Below, piece by piece: positions 1-10,387 of a stretch of 64,000 nucleotides of DNA. This stretch comes from Pseudomonas sp. Bout1 (GTDB taxonomy: Bacteria > Pseudomonadota > Gammaproteobacteria > Pseudomonadales > Pseudomonadaceae), in assembly GCF_034314165.1 (NCBI RefSeq), contig NZ_JAVIWK010000001.1:5657001-5721000 (forward strand). Direction: 5' to 3'. Both the position numbers and the translations under genes were made by a program. The stretch's first letter is position 1. Each line of letters starts with the position of its first letter. The notes under the pieces were generated by a model, which was not told the origin of the DNA, did no database searches, and worked only from the letters and a program-made list of their open reading frames with translations.

Positions 1-69
1 TCGAGCCCCAGCGAGGCTGCGTCGGCGTTTTACCTGATGCACCGCTGACGCAGCCTCGCTGGGGCTCGA
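1..69. repeat. REP-type hairpin (REPIN-like)
   Basis: A perfect 23-bp inverted repeat (1-23 and 47-69) flanks a 23-nt loop, and the tail CAGCTGCTACG follows. The same arm and tail recur at 6061-6178, and the arm with a different tail at 18659-18765. This fits the short palindromic intergenic repeats dispersed through P. fluorescens genomes by RAYT transposases. The element may begin before the window. Confidence 0.8.
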
Positions 70-88
70 CAGCTGCTACGCGGATAAC

Positions 89-1147
89 CTACCAGGACAG
101 CTCAAGCTGTTCGTTGCCGTTGCTCAAATCCAGCAAACGTACCCCAATCCCCAACAATCGCACCGGCTTGGCGCCGCGATTAAACGCTTGGGTCAGCAAC
201 TGCCGGTAACTCTCCAGGTCCCGCCCTGCCCCGGCCTGCTCCAGCGTGGTTTGGGTAAAGTCGTGAAACTTTACTTTGACGAACGGCTTGCCCGCCCGAT
301 AGCTGCTGTCGATGCGCGCCATGCGCCCGGCCAGGGTTTCCATCAACTCAGGCAGTTTTTCCAGACAACTGGGCAAGTCCGGCAGGTCGACGTCGTAAGT
401 GTTTTCGACGCTGATGGATTGCCGGCGGTTGTCGTTCTGCACCACCCGGTCATCGATCCCACGGGCAAGGCTCCAAAGCCTTTCGCCAAAGCTGCCAAAT
501 TCACGCACCAACGCCAGCTTGTTCCACTCCCGCAGTTGCAGGCAGTCCTCAATGCCCAGCCGCGTCAGTTTGTCGGCCGTCACCTTGCCTACGCCGTGGA
601 GCTTTTTCACCGGCAGCGCCGAGACGAAGTCTTCGACTTGATCCGGAGTAATCACGAACAGCCCGTTGGGCTTTTTCCAGTCGCTGGCGATCTTGGCGAG
701 AAACTTGTTCGGCGCCACGCCGGCGGAAACGGTGATGTGCAATTGGTTGGAAACGCGCCGGCGAATATCCTGGGCAATGCGCGTTGCACTGCCACCAAAA
801 TGCGGGCTGTCGGAAACGTCCAGGTAGGCTTCGTCCAGGGACAAGGGCTCGATCAAGTCGGTGTAGTCGCGAAAGATCGTCTGGATTTCCTTTGACGCTT
901 CTTTATAGGCGTCCATGCGCGGCTTGACGATGGTCAGGTCCGGGCACAGCTTCAAGGCATGCCGGGACGACATGGCCGAACGCACGCCGTAGGCTCGCGC
1001 TTCATAGTTGCAGGTCGCGATCACACCACGACGGTCTGCCGAGCCGCCAACCGCCAAGGGCTTTTGCGCCAGGGTCGGGTCGTCGCGCATCTCGATGGCG
1101 GCGTAGAAGCAATCACAGTCAACGTGGATGATTTTGCGCTGCGTCAT
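89..1147 (-). CDS. dinB: DNA polymerase IV (DinB, Y family)
   Basis: Translesion DNA polymerase that copies damaged template with low fidelity. The 352-residue protein, close to the usual 351, has the first catalytic motif DCDCFYAAIE near residue 10, the second acidic motif SLDEAYLD near residue 105, a helix-hairpin-helix thumb (LHGVGKVTADKL) and a C-terminal little-finger domain. A longer in-frame start exists 57 nt upstream, but family members begin at MTQRKIIHVD, so that start is used. A LexA-box match at 1205-1220 lies just upstream, consistent with SOS induction. The gene is monocistronic and reads toward the REP hairpin at the window edge. Confidence 0.95.
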   Translation of the reverse strand: MTQRKIIHVDCDCFYAAIEMRDDPTLAQKPLAVGGSADRRGVIATCNYEARAYGVRSAMSSRHALKLCPDLTIVKPRMDAYKEASKEIQTIFRDYTDLIEPLSLDEAYLDVSDSPHFGGSATRIAQDIRRRVSNQLHITVSAGVAPNKFLAKIASDWKKPNGLFVITPDQVEDFVSALPVKKLHGVGKVTADKLTRLGIEDCLQLREWNKLALVREFGSFGERLWSLARGIDDRVVQNDNRRQSISVENTYDVDLPDLPSCLEKLPELMETLAGRMARIDSSYRAGKPFVKVKFHDFTQTTLEQAGAGRDLESYRQLLTQAFNRGAKPVRLLGIGVRLLDLSNGNEQLELSW

Positions 1148-1204
1148 ATATAAGGCAGTGGTTCTGGGCAGAAAATGAACAGGCGGCAAGTATCTCACTC
1201 GCAC

Positions 1205-1220
1205 CTGTATATAGCACCAG
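1205..1220. promoter_or_regulatory. LexA (SOS) box upstream of dinB
   Basis: CTGTATATAGCACCAG keeps the CTG-N10-CAG spacing of the proteobacterial LexA operator and lies 58 nt upstream of the dinB start. DinB is a classical SOS gene, so LexA repression is expected. The right half is less AT-rich than consensus. Confidence 0.7.
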
Positions 1221-1396
1221 TAGTTTGATTCTTCCGTCTAAGCGGTAGGAAAATTCGTAGATGAATTCATTTTCTCAATCGAAACCCACCCCCCAATAGA
1301 GCTGAAAGCCTCGGCCAGACTGGCCCCGAGCCGATCAACAGGCCACCTTTTTGAGCTAACCGATTGAACCACAAGCGCTTTTCTTTGAATCAACGG

Positions 1397-1424
1397 TTGA
1401 CACACTCGCGTTCCTCTGTAGAAT
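1397..1424 (+). promoter_or_regulatory. sigma-70 promoter of first tRNA-fMet
   Basis: TTGACA (1397-1402) and TAGAAT (1419-1424) are separated by 16 bp, with the -10 box 13 bp before the mature tRNA. The same boxes and spacing are repeated 283 bp downstream before the second copy. Confidence 0.75.
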
Positions 1425-1437
1425 GCCGACACACAGA

Positions 1438-1514
<77 letters not shown>

Positions 1515-1520
1515 AACATC

Positions 1521-1552
1521 AAAAAAGGCTACTCGAAAGAGTGGCCTTTTTT
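1521..1552 (+). terminator. intrinsic terminator of tRNA-fMet copy 1
   Basis: An A-tract, a stem with a GAAA loop and a T6 tract directly follow the tRNA. The stem pairs AAAAAAGGC-TACTC with GAGTGGCCTTTTTT. Confidence 0.8.
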
Positions 1553-1679
1553 GTGCGCGTCTGTTTTAGCGCCCTTTTCGATTGTCTGACAAAAAACCTT
1601 TCCCAATCGCGCACTTACCGCACATGCGTGACAATCCGAGGCTAATTCACACTTATTTGACCCATCGTTCGATTAACGG

Positions 1680-1707
1680 TTGACACCCCGCCGTTGCTCT
1701 GTAGAAT
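1680..1707 (+). promoter_or_regulatory. sigma-70 promoter of second tRNA-fMet
   Basis: TTGACA (1680-1685) and TAGAAT (1702-1707) with a 16-bp spacer, the same layout as the promoter of copy 1. Confidence 0.75.
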
Positions 1708-1720
1708 GCCGCCACACAGA

Positions 1721-1797
<77 letters not shown>

Positions 1798-1803
1798 AAC
1801 ATC

Positions 1804-1835
1804 AAAAAAGGCTGCTCGAAAGAGTGGCCTTTTTT
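1804..1835 (+). terminator. intrinsic terminator of tRNA-fMet copy 2
   Basis: Same stem-loop as at 1521-1552 with one base changed in the stem (GGCTGCTC instead of GGCTACTC), followed by a T-tract. Confidence 0.8.
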
Positions 1836-2077
1836 GTATCTGATGAAAAAGTCCTTTTGAAACAATGGCATGGCATCTTTCATGAAACCGTACACGGTTT
1901 GTAGAGTCCATCTCATTGCAAGCTATGCTAAGTCTTCAAGCACTGTCCTTCTACGACCAATGGGCGCTGTCGCTGCACTTCGCGATCCGCGTTAATATTT
2001 GTGATTATTTTGTCCATAGGGATTGGTAACTTGGCTGGATACCTCCATCCTGTCGCGCACAATCCACGAGGTGATTG
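1836..2077. other. intergenic region before mprF
   Basis: No gene-like reading frame. It must contain the mprF promoter, but no convincing -35/-10 pair was found. GAGG at 2068-2071 is the likely ribosome-binding site for mprF. Confidence 0.4.
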
Positions 2078-4719
2078 ATGCGCGCCAACTCGTCTGAACC
2101 ACAAGACACTGTCACAGCGACACAACCGATCACTCCCACCCGATTGCGCTGGCTGGATCTGTTGAGCAAATATCGCCAACCCATCGGGCTGGGCGTCACG
2201 TTGTTGCTGTTCGCAATCGCCCTTATCGCCTGTCGCCACCTGCTGCTTGAGCTGGACCTGTACGCGCTCCACGATTCGATCCTGGAAGTGCCCAAGCCTG
2301 CCTTGCTGGGCGCGTTCGGCGCCGCCGTCGCCGGCTTTATCATCCTGTTGGGTTATGAATTTTCCGGCGCCCGCTATGCCGGCGTGAAACTGCCGGCCAA
2401 GACCCTGGCCTACGGCGGCTTTACGGCCTTTGCCATCGGCAACGCCATTGGCCTGTCGATGCTCTCGGGCGGCTCGGTTCGCTACCGTCTATATGCACGG
2501 TATGGCATCGGCGCCTCAGAAGTGGCGCGCATGACCGTGTTTGCCAGCCTCGCCCTGGGTTGCGCCCTGCCGCCGCTGGCTGCGCTGGCCACCTTGAGCA
2601 ACCTGCCCGCCGCCTCCAGTGCACTGCATTTACCCGCGAGCCTGCTCGGCGGTATCGCAGGCGCGGTGCTGTTGTTGACGGTAGCGCTGTGCGTGGGCAT
2701 CTACCGTCGCCGCCTGCCAGAGCAACCTTACCCGGACAACCTGCTGGTCAAGGCCGGGCGCCGCACGCTGCGCCTGCCGGGCCGCCGCCTGACCCTCCTG
2801 CAACTGATCATCACCGCCCTCGACGTCGCCGCTGCCGCCACCGTGCTGTACTTGCTGCTGCCCGAAGCGCCGCCCTTCGGCCCGTTCCTGCTGGTGTACC
2901 TGCTGGCCCTGGCCGCCGGCGTACTCAGCCATGTGCCGGGCGGCGTCGGGGTGTTCGAAGCGATCCTGCTGGCAGCCTTTGCCGACAAGCTCGGCGCCGC
3001 ACCATTGGCCGCCGCATTGCTGCTGTACCGGATGATCTATGTGGTGCTGCCGCTGTTGATCGCCTGTGTGTTCCTGCTGGTCAATGAAGCCCAGCGCCTG
3101 TTCCATACGCAACAAAGCCTGCGCGCGGCCTCGGGCCTCGCAGCACCGATCCTGGCCGTACTGGTTTTTTGTCAGGCGTGGTCCTGCTGTTTTCCGGCGC
3201 AACCCCGGAAATCGACTCACGCCTGGAAAACATCGGCTTCCTGATTCCTCATCGCCTGATTGACGCTTCGCACTTTGGTGCCAGCCTGATCGGCGTGCTG
3301 TGCCTGCTCTTGGCCCAAGGCCTGCGTCGCCGGTTGTCCGCCGCGTGGATGCTGACCATGGTGCTGTTGCTGACCGGCGCCCTGCTCTCTCTGCTCAAGG
3401 GTTTCGACTGGGAAGAAGCCAGCCTGATGACCATGACCGCAGTGCTGCTGGCAATCTTTCGGCGCTCGTTCTATCGCGCCAGCCGCCTGACCGAACTGCC
3501 GTTCTCGCCGCTGTACCTGGTGGCCAGCGTGTGCGTGCTCGGTGCGTCGATCTGGCTGCTGCTGTTCGCCTACCAGGACGTGCCCTACAGCCATCAGCTG
3601 TGGTGGCAGTTCACCCTGGATGCCAACGCCCCGCGTGGCCTGCGTTCGCTGCTGGGCGCTGCCGTGGTGCTGGTGGTGGTGTCGCTGACTTGGTTGCTGC
3701 GCACGGCGCGCCCGATCATCCACTTGCCGACACCCGATGAGCTGGAACGCGCCACCAAGATCCTGATGAACTCGGCCCAACCCGATGGCGGCCTGGCACT
3801 GACCGGCGACAAAGCCCTGCTGTTTCATCCCAACGACGAAGCGTTCCTGATGTACGCGCGTCGCGGTCGCAGCCTGGTGGCCTTGTATGACCCGATCGGC
3901 CCGACCCTGCAACGGGCCGAGATGATCTGGCAGTTCCGCGACCTGTGCGACATCCACCACGCCCGCCCGGTGTTCTACCAGGTGCGCGCAGAGAACCTGC
4001 CGTACTACATGGACATCGGCCTGACCGCGATCAAACTGGGCGAAGAAGCCCGGGTGGACCTCAAACGCTTTGACCTGGAAGCCAAGGGCAAAGAGATGAA
4101 GGACCTGCGCTACACCTGGAACCGCGGGACTCGCGACGGCCTGTCCCTGGAGATCCACGAACCCGGCCAAGCCCCGATGGAGGAGCTGAAAGTCATCTCC
4201 GACGCCTGGCTGACCGGCAAGAACGTGCGGGAAAAAGGCTTCTCCCTGGGACGATTCAGCGACGACTACCTCAAGCACTTTCGCATAGCGATCATTCGCT
4301 TCGAAGGGCGCCCGGTAGCGTTTGCGAACCTGCTTGAGACCTACAGCCACGACCTGGCCAGTCTCGACCTGATGCGTGCGCACCCGGACGCGCCAAAACT
4401 GACCATGGAATTCATGATGGTCGGCCTGATTCAACATTATAAGAACCATGGCTACGCCCGCTTCAGCCTCGGCATGGTGCCGTTGTCGGGCCTGCAACCA
4501 CGACGTGGCGCGCCGCTGACCCAACGCTTGGGCTCGATGGTGTTCCGCCGTGGCGAGCAACTGTATAACTTCCAAGGTTTGCGCCGCTTCAAAGACAAGT
4601 TCCAGCCTGACTGGGAACCCCGTTATATGGCCGTGCCCGCAGGACTTGATCCGCTGGTGGCACTGGCCGACACCGCCGCCCTGATTGCGGGCGGCTTGAC
4701 TGGATTGGTGAAACGCTGA
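2078..4719 (+). CDS. mprF: alanyl-phosphatidylglycerol synthase MprF, frameshifted
   Basis: Inner-membrane enzyme that transfers an aminoacyl group from aminoacyl-tRNA to phosphatidylglycerol, lowering surface charge and raising resistance to cationic peptides and acid. The first reading frame (from 2078; TTG at 2075 is an alternative start) encodes multiple membrane helices. The second frame carries the last helices and the soluble DUF2156/GNAT-like synthase domain. The two frames together give about 881 residues, the size of P. aeruginosa PA0920. The frame changes at a T6 run (3165-3170): a -1 shift, or one restored base, gives the continuous VLVF-LSGVVLLF. Each half is otherwise uninterrupted. 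The stop overlaps the start of the downstream hydrolase gene, as in the PA0920/PA0919 pair. The change may be a sequencing error, a real inactivating deletion, or slippage. Confidence 0.88.
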
Positions 4720-6005
4720 TGATTCGACGCTCCTGGCGGTATGTATTGGCATTTTTGGTGGTACTGGCACTGATCCTCGGTGGCGGTTACTGGTACTGGA
4801 ATCGCCCTGCACCGCAACCGACTCTGGAACAACTGCCACAGGCTGACGGCACGGTCCTGACCCGCGTTACCCCGGGCGCCGCACCCAAAGCCCGGGTGGC
4901 CGTGGCCGTACTGGCCGACGAAACCCTGACCGACAGCCAACTGATCGCCCTGAGCCAGGGCGGCGCAGCGCAGATCGTCCAAGTGGTCCTGCCCAAGGAT
5001 GACTGCAAGCTGCAGGAACAAGCCCTGCAAACCGCCCTGGGCCAACTTGCCGGCCCGGCGACCCTGGTCAGCGGCATCGGCCCGGGTGCAGCCCTGGCGT
5101 GGCGCTGGCTGGCCGCACAGAACGACGACAAGGCCAATGCCATCTCCGTTGGCTTCGCGCTGGTGCAGCCTGGCTGCAACGACCCGCTGCCGAAAACCTC
5201 GGCCCACGGCAGTTGGCTGGTGGCCTGGAACGATAACCCTGACGACGATGCCGCCAGTTTCGTACGCGATACACCGCGCGCGACCACCAGCATCAGTGAC
5301 TACGACGTTCACTACCCACAAGTGCTGAACAACGAACTGCGCAAGCAACTGGTGGGCTCGGACAACGGCGGCCTGGCAATCCCGGTGGTCGAAGTGCCCG
5401 CAGGCCAGGCCAAGGACACCGTCACCCTGTTCCTCTCCGGTGACGGCGGCTGGCGTGACCTGGACCGCGACGTGGCCGGTGAAATGGCCAAGATCGGCTA
5501 CCCGGTGGTGGGCATAGACACCCTGCGCTACTACTGGCAGCACAAGACCCCGGAACAAAGCGCCAAGGACCTCGCCGAGCTGATGCAGCACTACCGGCAG
5601 AAGTGGGGTACCAAGCGTTTCGTGTTGACCGGTTACTCGTTCGGCGCCGACGTGTTGCCGGCGATCTACAACCGCCTGCCGGAAAGCGAGCAGCAGCGCG
5701 TAGACGCGATCATCCTGCTGGCCTTCGCCCGCACCGGCAGCTTCGAGATCGAAGTGGAAGGCTGGTTGGGCAACGCCGGTAAAGAAGCCGCTACCGGCCC
5801 GGAAATGGCCAAGCTGCCGGCCGACAAAGTGGTGTGCATCTACGGTGCCGAGGAAGTCGACGAGAGCGGCTGCACCGAGAAGACCGCCGTTGGCGAAGCC
5901 GTGAAGCTGCCTGGCGGCCATCACTTCGACGAGAACTACCCGGCGCTGGCCAAGCGCCTGGTAGACATCATCGAGAAGCGCCAGGGCAAGACCCCGGCCG
6001 AATAA
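4719..6005 (+). CDS. VirJ/AcvB-like alanyl-PG hydrolase
   Basis: Predicted periplasmic serine hydrolase of the VirJ/AcvB family. The P. aeruginosa neighbour in this position (PA0919) removes alanine from alanyl-phosphatidylglycerol, countering MprF. The 428-residue protein starts with a membrane anchor or signal (residues ~8-27, hydrophobic, after MIRRSW). Its C-terminal half is an alpha/beta-hydrolase fold with the nucleophile elbow GYSFGAD and a late His in GGHHFDE. The start codon overlaps the mprF stop by one base, so the two are translationally coupled. An intrinsic terminator follows. Confidence 0.85.
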   Translation: MIRRSWRYVLAFLVVLALILGGGYWYWNRPAPQPTLEQLPQADGTVLTRVTPGAAPKARVAVAVLADETLTDSQLIALSQGGAAQIVQVVLPKDDCKLQEQALQTALGQLAGPATLVSGIGPGAALAWRWLAAQNDDKANAISVGFALVQPGCNDPLPKTSAHGSWLVAWNDNPDDDAASFVRDTPRATTSISDYDVHYPQVLNNELRKQLVGSDNGGLAIPVVEVPAGQAKDTVTLFLSGDGGWRDLDRDVAGEMAKIGYPVVGIDTLRYYWQHKTPEQSAKDLAELMQHYRQKWGTKRFVLTGYSFGADVLPAIYNRLPESEQQRVDAIILLAFARTGSFEIEVEGWLGNAGKEAATGPEMAKLPADKVVCIYGAEEVDESGCTEKTAVGEAVKLPGGHHFDENYPALAKRLVDIIEKRQGKTPAE

Positions 6006-6013
6006 GCGCCGAC

Positions 6014-6053
6014 AAAAAAGCCCCCGCTGCCGCAAGGCACCGGGGGCTTTTTG
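6014..6053 (+). terminator. intrinsic terminator after mprF operon
   Basis: An A-tract, the stem AGCCCCCG/CGGGGGCT with a short loop, and a T5 tract, 8 bp after the hydrolase stop. Confidence 0.85.
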
Positions 6054-6060
6054 TTGATTG

Positions 6061-6178
6061 CCCGTAGCAGCTGTCGAGCCCCGGCGAGGCTGCGTCGGCA
6101 GCACCACCGCTTCACGGTCAGACCTCTGGACCGGGTCGCGCCCCTCGCAGCCTCGCCAAGGCTCGACAGCTGCTACGG
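6061..6178. repeat. REPIN, CTGCTACG-tail type
   Basis: Inverted arms CCCGTAGCAGCTGTCGAGCC and its complement enclose a spacer of about 80 bp, and each arm contains a REP (CGAGGCTGCG). It lies between two convergent genes, the usual site for REPINs. It shares arm and tail with the hairpin at 1-69. Confidence 0.85.
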
Positions 6179-6195
6179 GGGGACGCTGCCAGGGC

Positions 6196-8097
6196 TTACA
6201 TTTCTACCTGGGTACCCAGCTCGATCACCCGGTTAACCGGCAGCTTGAAGAAGCGCAGGTTGCCGTTGGCGTTCTTGAGCATGAAGGCGAACAACCCTTC
6301 GCGCCAGCGCGCCATGCCCTTGATGCGCGAGGCGATCACGGTTTCGCGGCTGAGGAAGTAGGTGGTGCGCATCGGGCTGAAGTCCAGGTCGTCCAGATGG
6401 CACAGTTTCAGCGCCTCGGGTACGTCCGGCTCATCGGTAAAACCAAAGTGCAGGATCACACGGAAGAAGCCTTCGCCGTAGGAATCCACCTCAAAGCGGC
6501 GTGAGACCGGCACACGCGGAATGTCTTCGTAAACCACCGTCAACAGCACCACTTGCTCGTGCAATACCTGGTTATGCAGCAGGTTGTGCAACAGCGCGTG
6601 GGGCACGGCGTCGGGACGCGCGGTGAGGAACACCGCAGTGCCCTGCACCCGGTGGGGCGGCTGCACACGGATACTGCTGATAAAGATCGGCAACGGCAGG
6701 CCACCCTCGTCGAGGCGCTCCACCAGCAACTGTTTGCCGCGCTTCCACGTGGTCATCAGCACGAACAGCACAATCCCCGCGAGTACCGGGAAAGCGCCGC
6801 CCTGGACGATCTTCGGCACGTTGGCCGCGAAGTACAGCCCGTCCACCAACAGGCAGCAAACCAACACCGGCACCGCAAATATCGGTGGCCATTTCCACAG
6901 CAGCAGCATCACCGCCGACACCAGGATGGTGGTCATCAGCATGGTGCCGGTCACCGCTACACCGTAGGCCGACGCCAATGCGTTGGACGACTCGAAGCCC
7001 AGCACCAGCAAGATCACGCCGACCATCAGCGACCAGTTCACCGCGCCGATATAGATCTGGCCTTGCTCGGCACTGGAGGTGTGCTGGATATGCATGCGCG
7101 GGATGTAACCGAGCTGGATGGCCTGGCGGGTCAGGGAGAACGCGCCGGAAATGACCGCCTGGGACGCGATTACCGTGGCCAGCGTGGACAACACCACCAG
7201 CGGGATCAGTGCCCAACTCGGCGCCAGCAGGTAGAACGGGTTGCGCGCGGCTTCAGGATCGCCGAGCAGCAGCGCACCCTGGCCGAAATAATTGAGTACC
7301 AGCGCCGGCAACACCAATATGAACCAGGCGCGGGCGATGGGTTTGCGGCCGAAGTGGCCCATGTCGGCGTACAGCGCCTCGGCGCCGGTCAACGCCAGCA
7401 CCACCGCGCCGAGAATGGCCACGCCAATGCCCGGGTGCGCCTCGAAGAAACGCACGCCCCACATCGGGTTCATGGCGTTGAGTACTTCCGGATGCTGGGT
7501 GATTCCGTAGGCGCCAAGGCCGCCCAGCACCAGGAACCAGGTGACCATCACCGGCCCGAACAGCTTGCCGATGCGATCAGTGCCGTGCTTCTGGATCAGG
7601 AACAGCGCCACCAGCACGACCAGGGCGATCGGCACGACCCATTTCTCCAGACCATCGAAGGCCAGCTCCAGGCCTTCCACAGCCGACAATACAGAAATTG
7701 CCGGGGTGATCATGCTGTCCCCATAGAACAGCGCCGCACCACACAGGCCACAGACCACCAGGAAACTGCGCAATCGCTTGCGCTCCCCCGCCGCCCGTCG
7801 TGCCAACGCGGTCAAGGCCATGATGCCGCCTTCGCCCTGGTTATCGGCGCGCAGCACGAACAGCATGTATTTGATCGACACCACCCAGATCAGCGACCAG
7901 AAGATCAGCGCGAGGATCCCCAGCACGCCGTCATGGTTGACCTGAACCCCATAACCGCCGGTAAACACCTCTTTGAGGGTATAGAGCGGGCTGGTGCCGA
8001 TATCGCCGTACACCACCCCCACTGCCGCCACCAGCATGCCGATCGGCTTTGCGTTGGAATGCTCGGCACCTGCTGCCTGACTACTTGCCTGACCCAT
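6196..8097 (-). CDS. kup: Kup low-affinity potassium transporter
   Basis: Inner-membrane K+/H+ symporter. The 633-residue protein has the family signature [17 protein letters not shown] near residue 33, about twelve membrane segments, and a soluble C-terminal domain of about 170 residues. The start [10 protein letters not shown] was chosen over a start 72 nt upstream because a GGAG ribosome-binding site sits before it. Length matches E. coli Kup (622 aa). It is monocistronic; the REPIN at 6061-6178 lies after its stop. Confidence 0.95.
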   Translation of the reverse strand: MGQASSQAAGAEHSNAKPIGMLVAAVGVVYGDIGTSPLYTLKEVFTGGYGVQVNHDGVLGILALIFWSLIWVVSIKYMLFVLRADNQGEGGIMALTALARRAAGERKRLRSFLVVCGLCGAALFYGDSMITPAISVLSAVEGLELAFDGLEKWVVPIALVVLVALFLIQKHGTDRIGKLFGPVMVTWFLVLGGLGAYGITQHPEVLNAMNPMWGVRFFEAHPGIGVAILGAVVLALTGAEALYADMGHFGRKPIARAWFILVLPALVLNYFGQGALLLGDPEAARNPFYLLAPSWALIPLVVLSTLATVIASQAVISGAFSLTRQAIQLGYIPRMHIQHTSSAEQGQIYIGAVNWSLMVGVILLVLGFESSNALASAYGVAVTGTMLMTTILVSAVMLLLWKWPPIFAVPVLVCCLLVDGLYFAANVPKIVQGGAFPVLAGIVLFVLMTTWKRGKQLLVERLDEGGLPLPIFISSIRVQPPHRVQGTAVFLTARPDAVPHALLHNLLHNQVLHEQVVLLTVVYEDIPRVPVSRRFEVDSYGEGFFRVILHFGFTDEPDVPEALKLCHLDDLDFSPMRTTYFLSRETVIASRIKGMARWREGLFAFMLKNANGNLRFFKLPVNRVIELGTQVEM

Positions 8098-8398
8098 CAA
8101 CCACTCCTGCCCTTTGACCTGCGGTCTTTTATAAACAGCGCGCCTGCTGCGGGCGCCTATGCTGTCCACAGCATGCGCTGTTTTACTTCTCGTTACAGAC
8201 GATTTATTGACCGAGGAAATTCACTCAGGTGCAACGGCGCGAAGCATAGCGCAGCACTCGTCGTATTTCCCTGCATAAAGCTGGTCAAGAGCGATTCCCG
8301 TCGCTAGAATTGCGCACTTTTTGATCAGAGGCACACCAAGTGCCCATCCGCAGCCTTTCGTGCACGACTGGCGGCGTCATTCAATACCGAGGTTAGAC
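8098..8398. other. divergent kup/rimO intergenic region
   Basis: About 300 bp without a gene-like frame. It must hold the promoters of kup (reading left) and rimO (reading right). No operator or riboswitch was recognised. Confidence 0.4.
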
Positions 8399-9739
8399 AT
8401 GTCCACCACCATCGCAAAAGCCAACCCCAAGGTCGGCTTTGTATCCCTGGGTTGCCCAAAGGCTCTGGTCGACTCCGAACGCATCCTTACGCAACTGCGC
8501 ATGGAAGGTTATGACGTCGTGTCCACCTACCAGGACGCGGACGTGGTGGTGGTCAACACCTGTGGCTTCATCGACTCGGCCAAGGCTGAGTCCCTGGAAG
8601 TGATCGGCGAAGCCATCAAGGAAAACGGCAAGGTAATCGTCACCGGTTGTATGGGTGTGGAAGAAGGCAACATCCGCAAGGTACACCCGAGCGTGCTGGC
8701 CGTGACCGGCCCGCAGCAGTACGAGCAGGTGGTCAACGCCGTGCACCAAGTGGTGCCGCCGCGCCAGGACCACAACCCGCTGATCGACCTGGTGCCGCCA
8801 CAAGGCATCAAGCTGACCCCGCGCCACTACGCCTACCTGAAGATTTCCGAAGGCTGCAACCACAGCTGCAGCTTCTGCATCATCCCCTCGATGCGCGGCA
8901 AACTGGTGAGCCGCCCGGTGGGCGACGTACTGGACGAGGCCCAGCGCCTGGTCAAATCCGGCGTAAAAGAGCTGCTGGTGATCTCCCAGGACACCAGCGC
9001 CTACGGCGTCGACGTCAAATACCGCACCGGTTTCTGGAACGGCGCGCCGGTAAAAACCCGCATGACCGAACTCTGCGAAGCCCTGAGCAGCCTCGGCGTT
9101 TGGGTGCGCCTGCACTACGTTTACCCGTACCCGCACGTCGACGAGCTGATCCCGCTGATGGCCGCCGGCAAGATCCTGCCGTACCTGGACATCCCGTTCC
9201 AGCACGCCAGCCCGAAAATCCTCAAGGCCATGAAACGCCCGGCCTTCGAAGACAAGACCCTGGCGCGTATCAAGAACTGGCGCGAGATCTGCCCGGACCT
9301 GATCATCCGTTCCACCTTCATCGTCGGCTTCCCGGGCGAAACCGAAGAAGACTTCCAGTACCTGCTGGACTGGCTGACCGAGGCCCAACTGGACCGCGTC
9401 GGCTGCTTCCAGTACTCGCCGGTTGAAGGCGCTCCGGCCAACCTGCTGGACGCGGCAATCGTGCCGGACGACGTCAAGCAAGACCGTTGGGAGCGCTTCA
9501 TGGCCCACCAGCAGGCCATCAGCTCGGCGCGCCTGCAACTGCGCATCGGCCGCGAGATCGAAGTATTGATCGACGAAGTCGACGAGCAAGGCGCTGTAGG
9601 CCGTTGCTTCTTCGATGCACCGGAAATCGACGGTAACGTGTTCATCGACGATGCCAGCGACCTGAAGCCGGGCGACAAGGTCTGGTGCACCGTGACCGAC
9701 GCCGACGAGTACGACCTGTGGGCTGAAAAGCGCGCATAA
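8399..9739 (+). CDS. rimO: RimO, ribosomal protein S12 methylthiotransferase
   Basis: Radical-SAM enzyme that adds a methylthio group to Asp89 of ribosomal protein S12. The 446-residue protein has an N-terminal MTTase domain with cluster cysteines in [19 protein letters not shown] and TGCMGVEEG. The radical-SAM motif is [11 protein letters not shown] (C-x3-C-x2-C) near residue 155, and a C-terminal TRAM domain follows. The start [14 protein letters not shown] agrees with homologues; the frame is open further upstream. An intrinsic terminator follows. Confidence 0.96.
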   Translation: MSTTIAKANPKVGFVSLGCPKALVDSERILTQLRMEGYDVVSTYQDADVVVVNTCGFIDSAKAESLEVIGEAIKENGKVIVTGCMGVEEGNIRKVHPSVLAVTGPQQYEQVVNAVHQVVPPRQDHNPLIDLVPPQGIKLTPRHYAYLKISEGCNHSCSFCIIPSMRGKLVSRPVGDVLDEAQRLVKSGVKELLVISQDTSAYGVDVKYRTGFWNGAPVKTRMTELCEALSSLGVWVRLHYVYPYPHVDELIPLMAAGKILPYLDIPFQHASPKILKAMKRPAFEDKTLARIKNWREICPDLIIRSTFIVGFPGETEEDFQYLLDWLTEAQLDRVGCFQYSPVEGAPANLLDAAIVPDDVKQDRWERFMAHQQAISSARLQLRIGREIEVLIDEVDEQGAVGRCFFDAPEIDGNVFIDDASDLKPGDKVWCTVTDADEYDLWAEKRA

Positions 9740-9753
9740 GATGTAAAGAATTG

Positions 9754-9791
9754 AAAAAGCCCTGCCTCTGGACAAGATGCGGGGCTTTTTT
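9754..9791 (+). terminator. intrinsic terminator after rimO
   Basis: AAAAAGCCCTGC pairs with GCGGGGCTTTTTT, giving a 12-bp stem and T-tract 15 bp after the rimO stop. Confidence 0.85.
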
Positions 9792-9842
9792 AGGTCTATC
9801 GTTTTGCCCATCAACGCCAACTATCGGCAAGGGGCAGCGGGC

Positions 9843-10316
9843 ATGCGTCAGCATTCGGTTATCCATACACCCAAATCCAGCGACTACCAGGAACTGGCCC
9901 GTATCTGGGAGGCATCGGTGCGGGCCACCCATGACTTCCTGCCGGACAGTTACATCGAGTTGCTGAAAAATCTGGTGCTGACCCGCTACCTCGACGCGGT
10001 GATGCTGATCTGCACCAAGGACTCGCGCCAGCGCATCACCGGGTTTGCCGGGGTGGCGGCGGGCAAGGTCGAGATGCTGTTTATCGACCCGGAACACCGT
10101 GGCCTGGGCCTGGGCCGGCAATTGTTGTGCTATGCCATCGAGTCGATGAACGCCGATCAACTGGACGTCAATGAACAGAATCCACAAGCCCTGGGCTTTT
10201 ACTTCAAGCAGGGCTTTGAAGTGGTCGGGCGCACGGACCATGACGGCATGGGCCAGCCTTATCCGTTGCTGCACATGCGCCTGCGCCAGGCCCAGTCACA
10301 GGCGCGCCGCGGCTAA
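9843..10316 (+). CDS. GNAT-family N-acetyltransferase (YjaB-like)
   Basis: A 157-residue acetyl-CoA-dependent acetyltransferase of unknown substrate. It carries the GNAT core, with strand VEMLFIDPEHRGLGLGRQLL around the acetyl-CoA-binding R/Q-x-x-G-x-G/A loop (HRGLGLGR), and the late motif VNEQNPQALGFYFKQGFEVVGR typical of YjaB-like members. The start MRQHSVIHTP follows a purine-rich stretch (AAGGGGCAGCGGG). The frame is open further upstream, but that stretch overlaps the rimO terminator. Confidence 0.85.
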   Translation: MRQHSVIHTPKSSDYQELARIWEASVRATHDFLPDSYIELLKNLVLTRYLDAVMLICTKDSRQRITGFAGVAAGKVEMLFIDPEHRGLGLGRQLLCYAIESMNADQLDVNEQNPQALGFYFKQGFEVVGRTDHDGMGQPYPLLHMRLRQAQSQARRG

Positions 10317-10387
10317 ATGAAATGGAGCCGGGATTAACCGGCGCCACACAGGTACAATAGCCGCCCCCTTTTGTTTCGGCCCTTGTC

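Noticed and set aside
3217..4839. 540-codon frame antisense to mprF
   Set aside because: Antisense shadow; the sense frame encodes the MprF synthase domain.
6553..8307. 584-codon open frame antisense to kup
   Set aside because: Low-complexity His/Gln/Arg composition mirroring Kup; kup itself has all family motifs.
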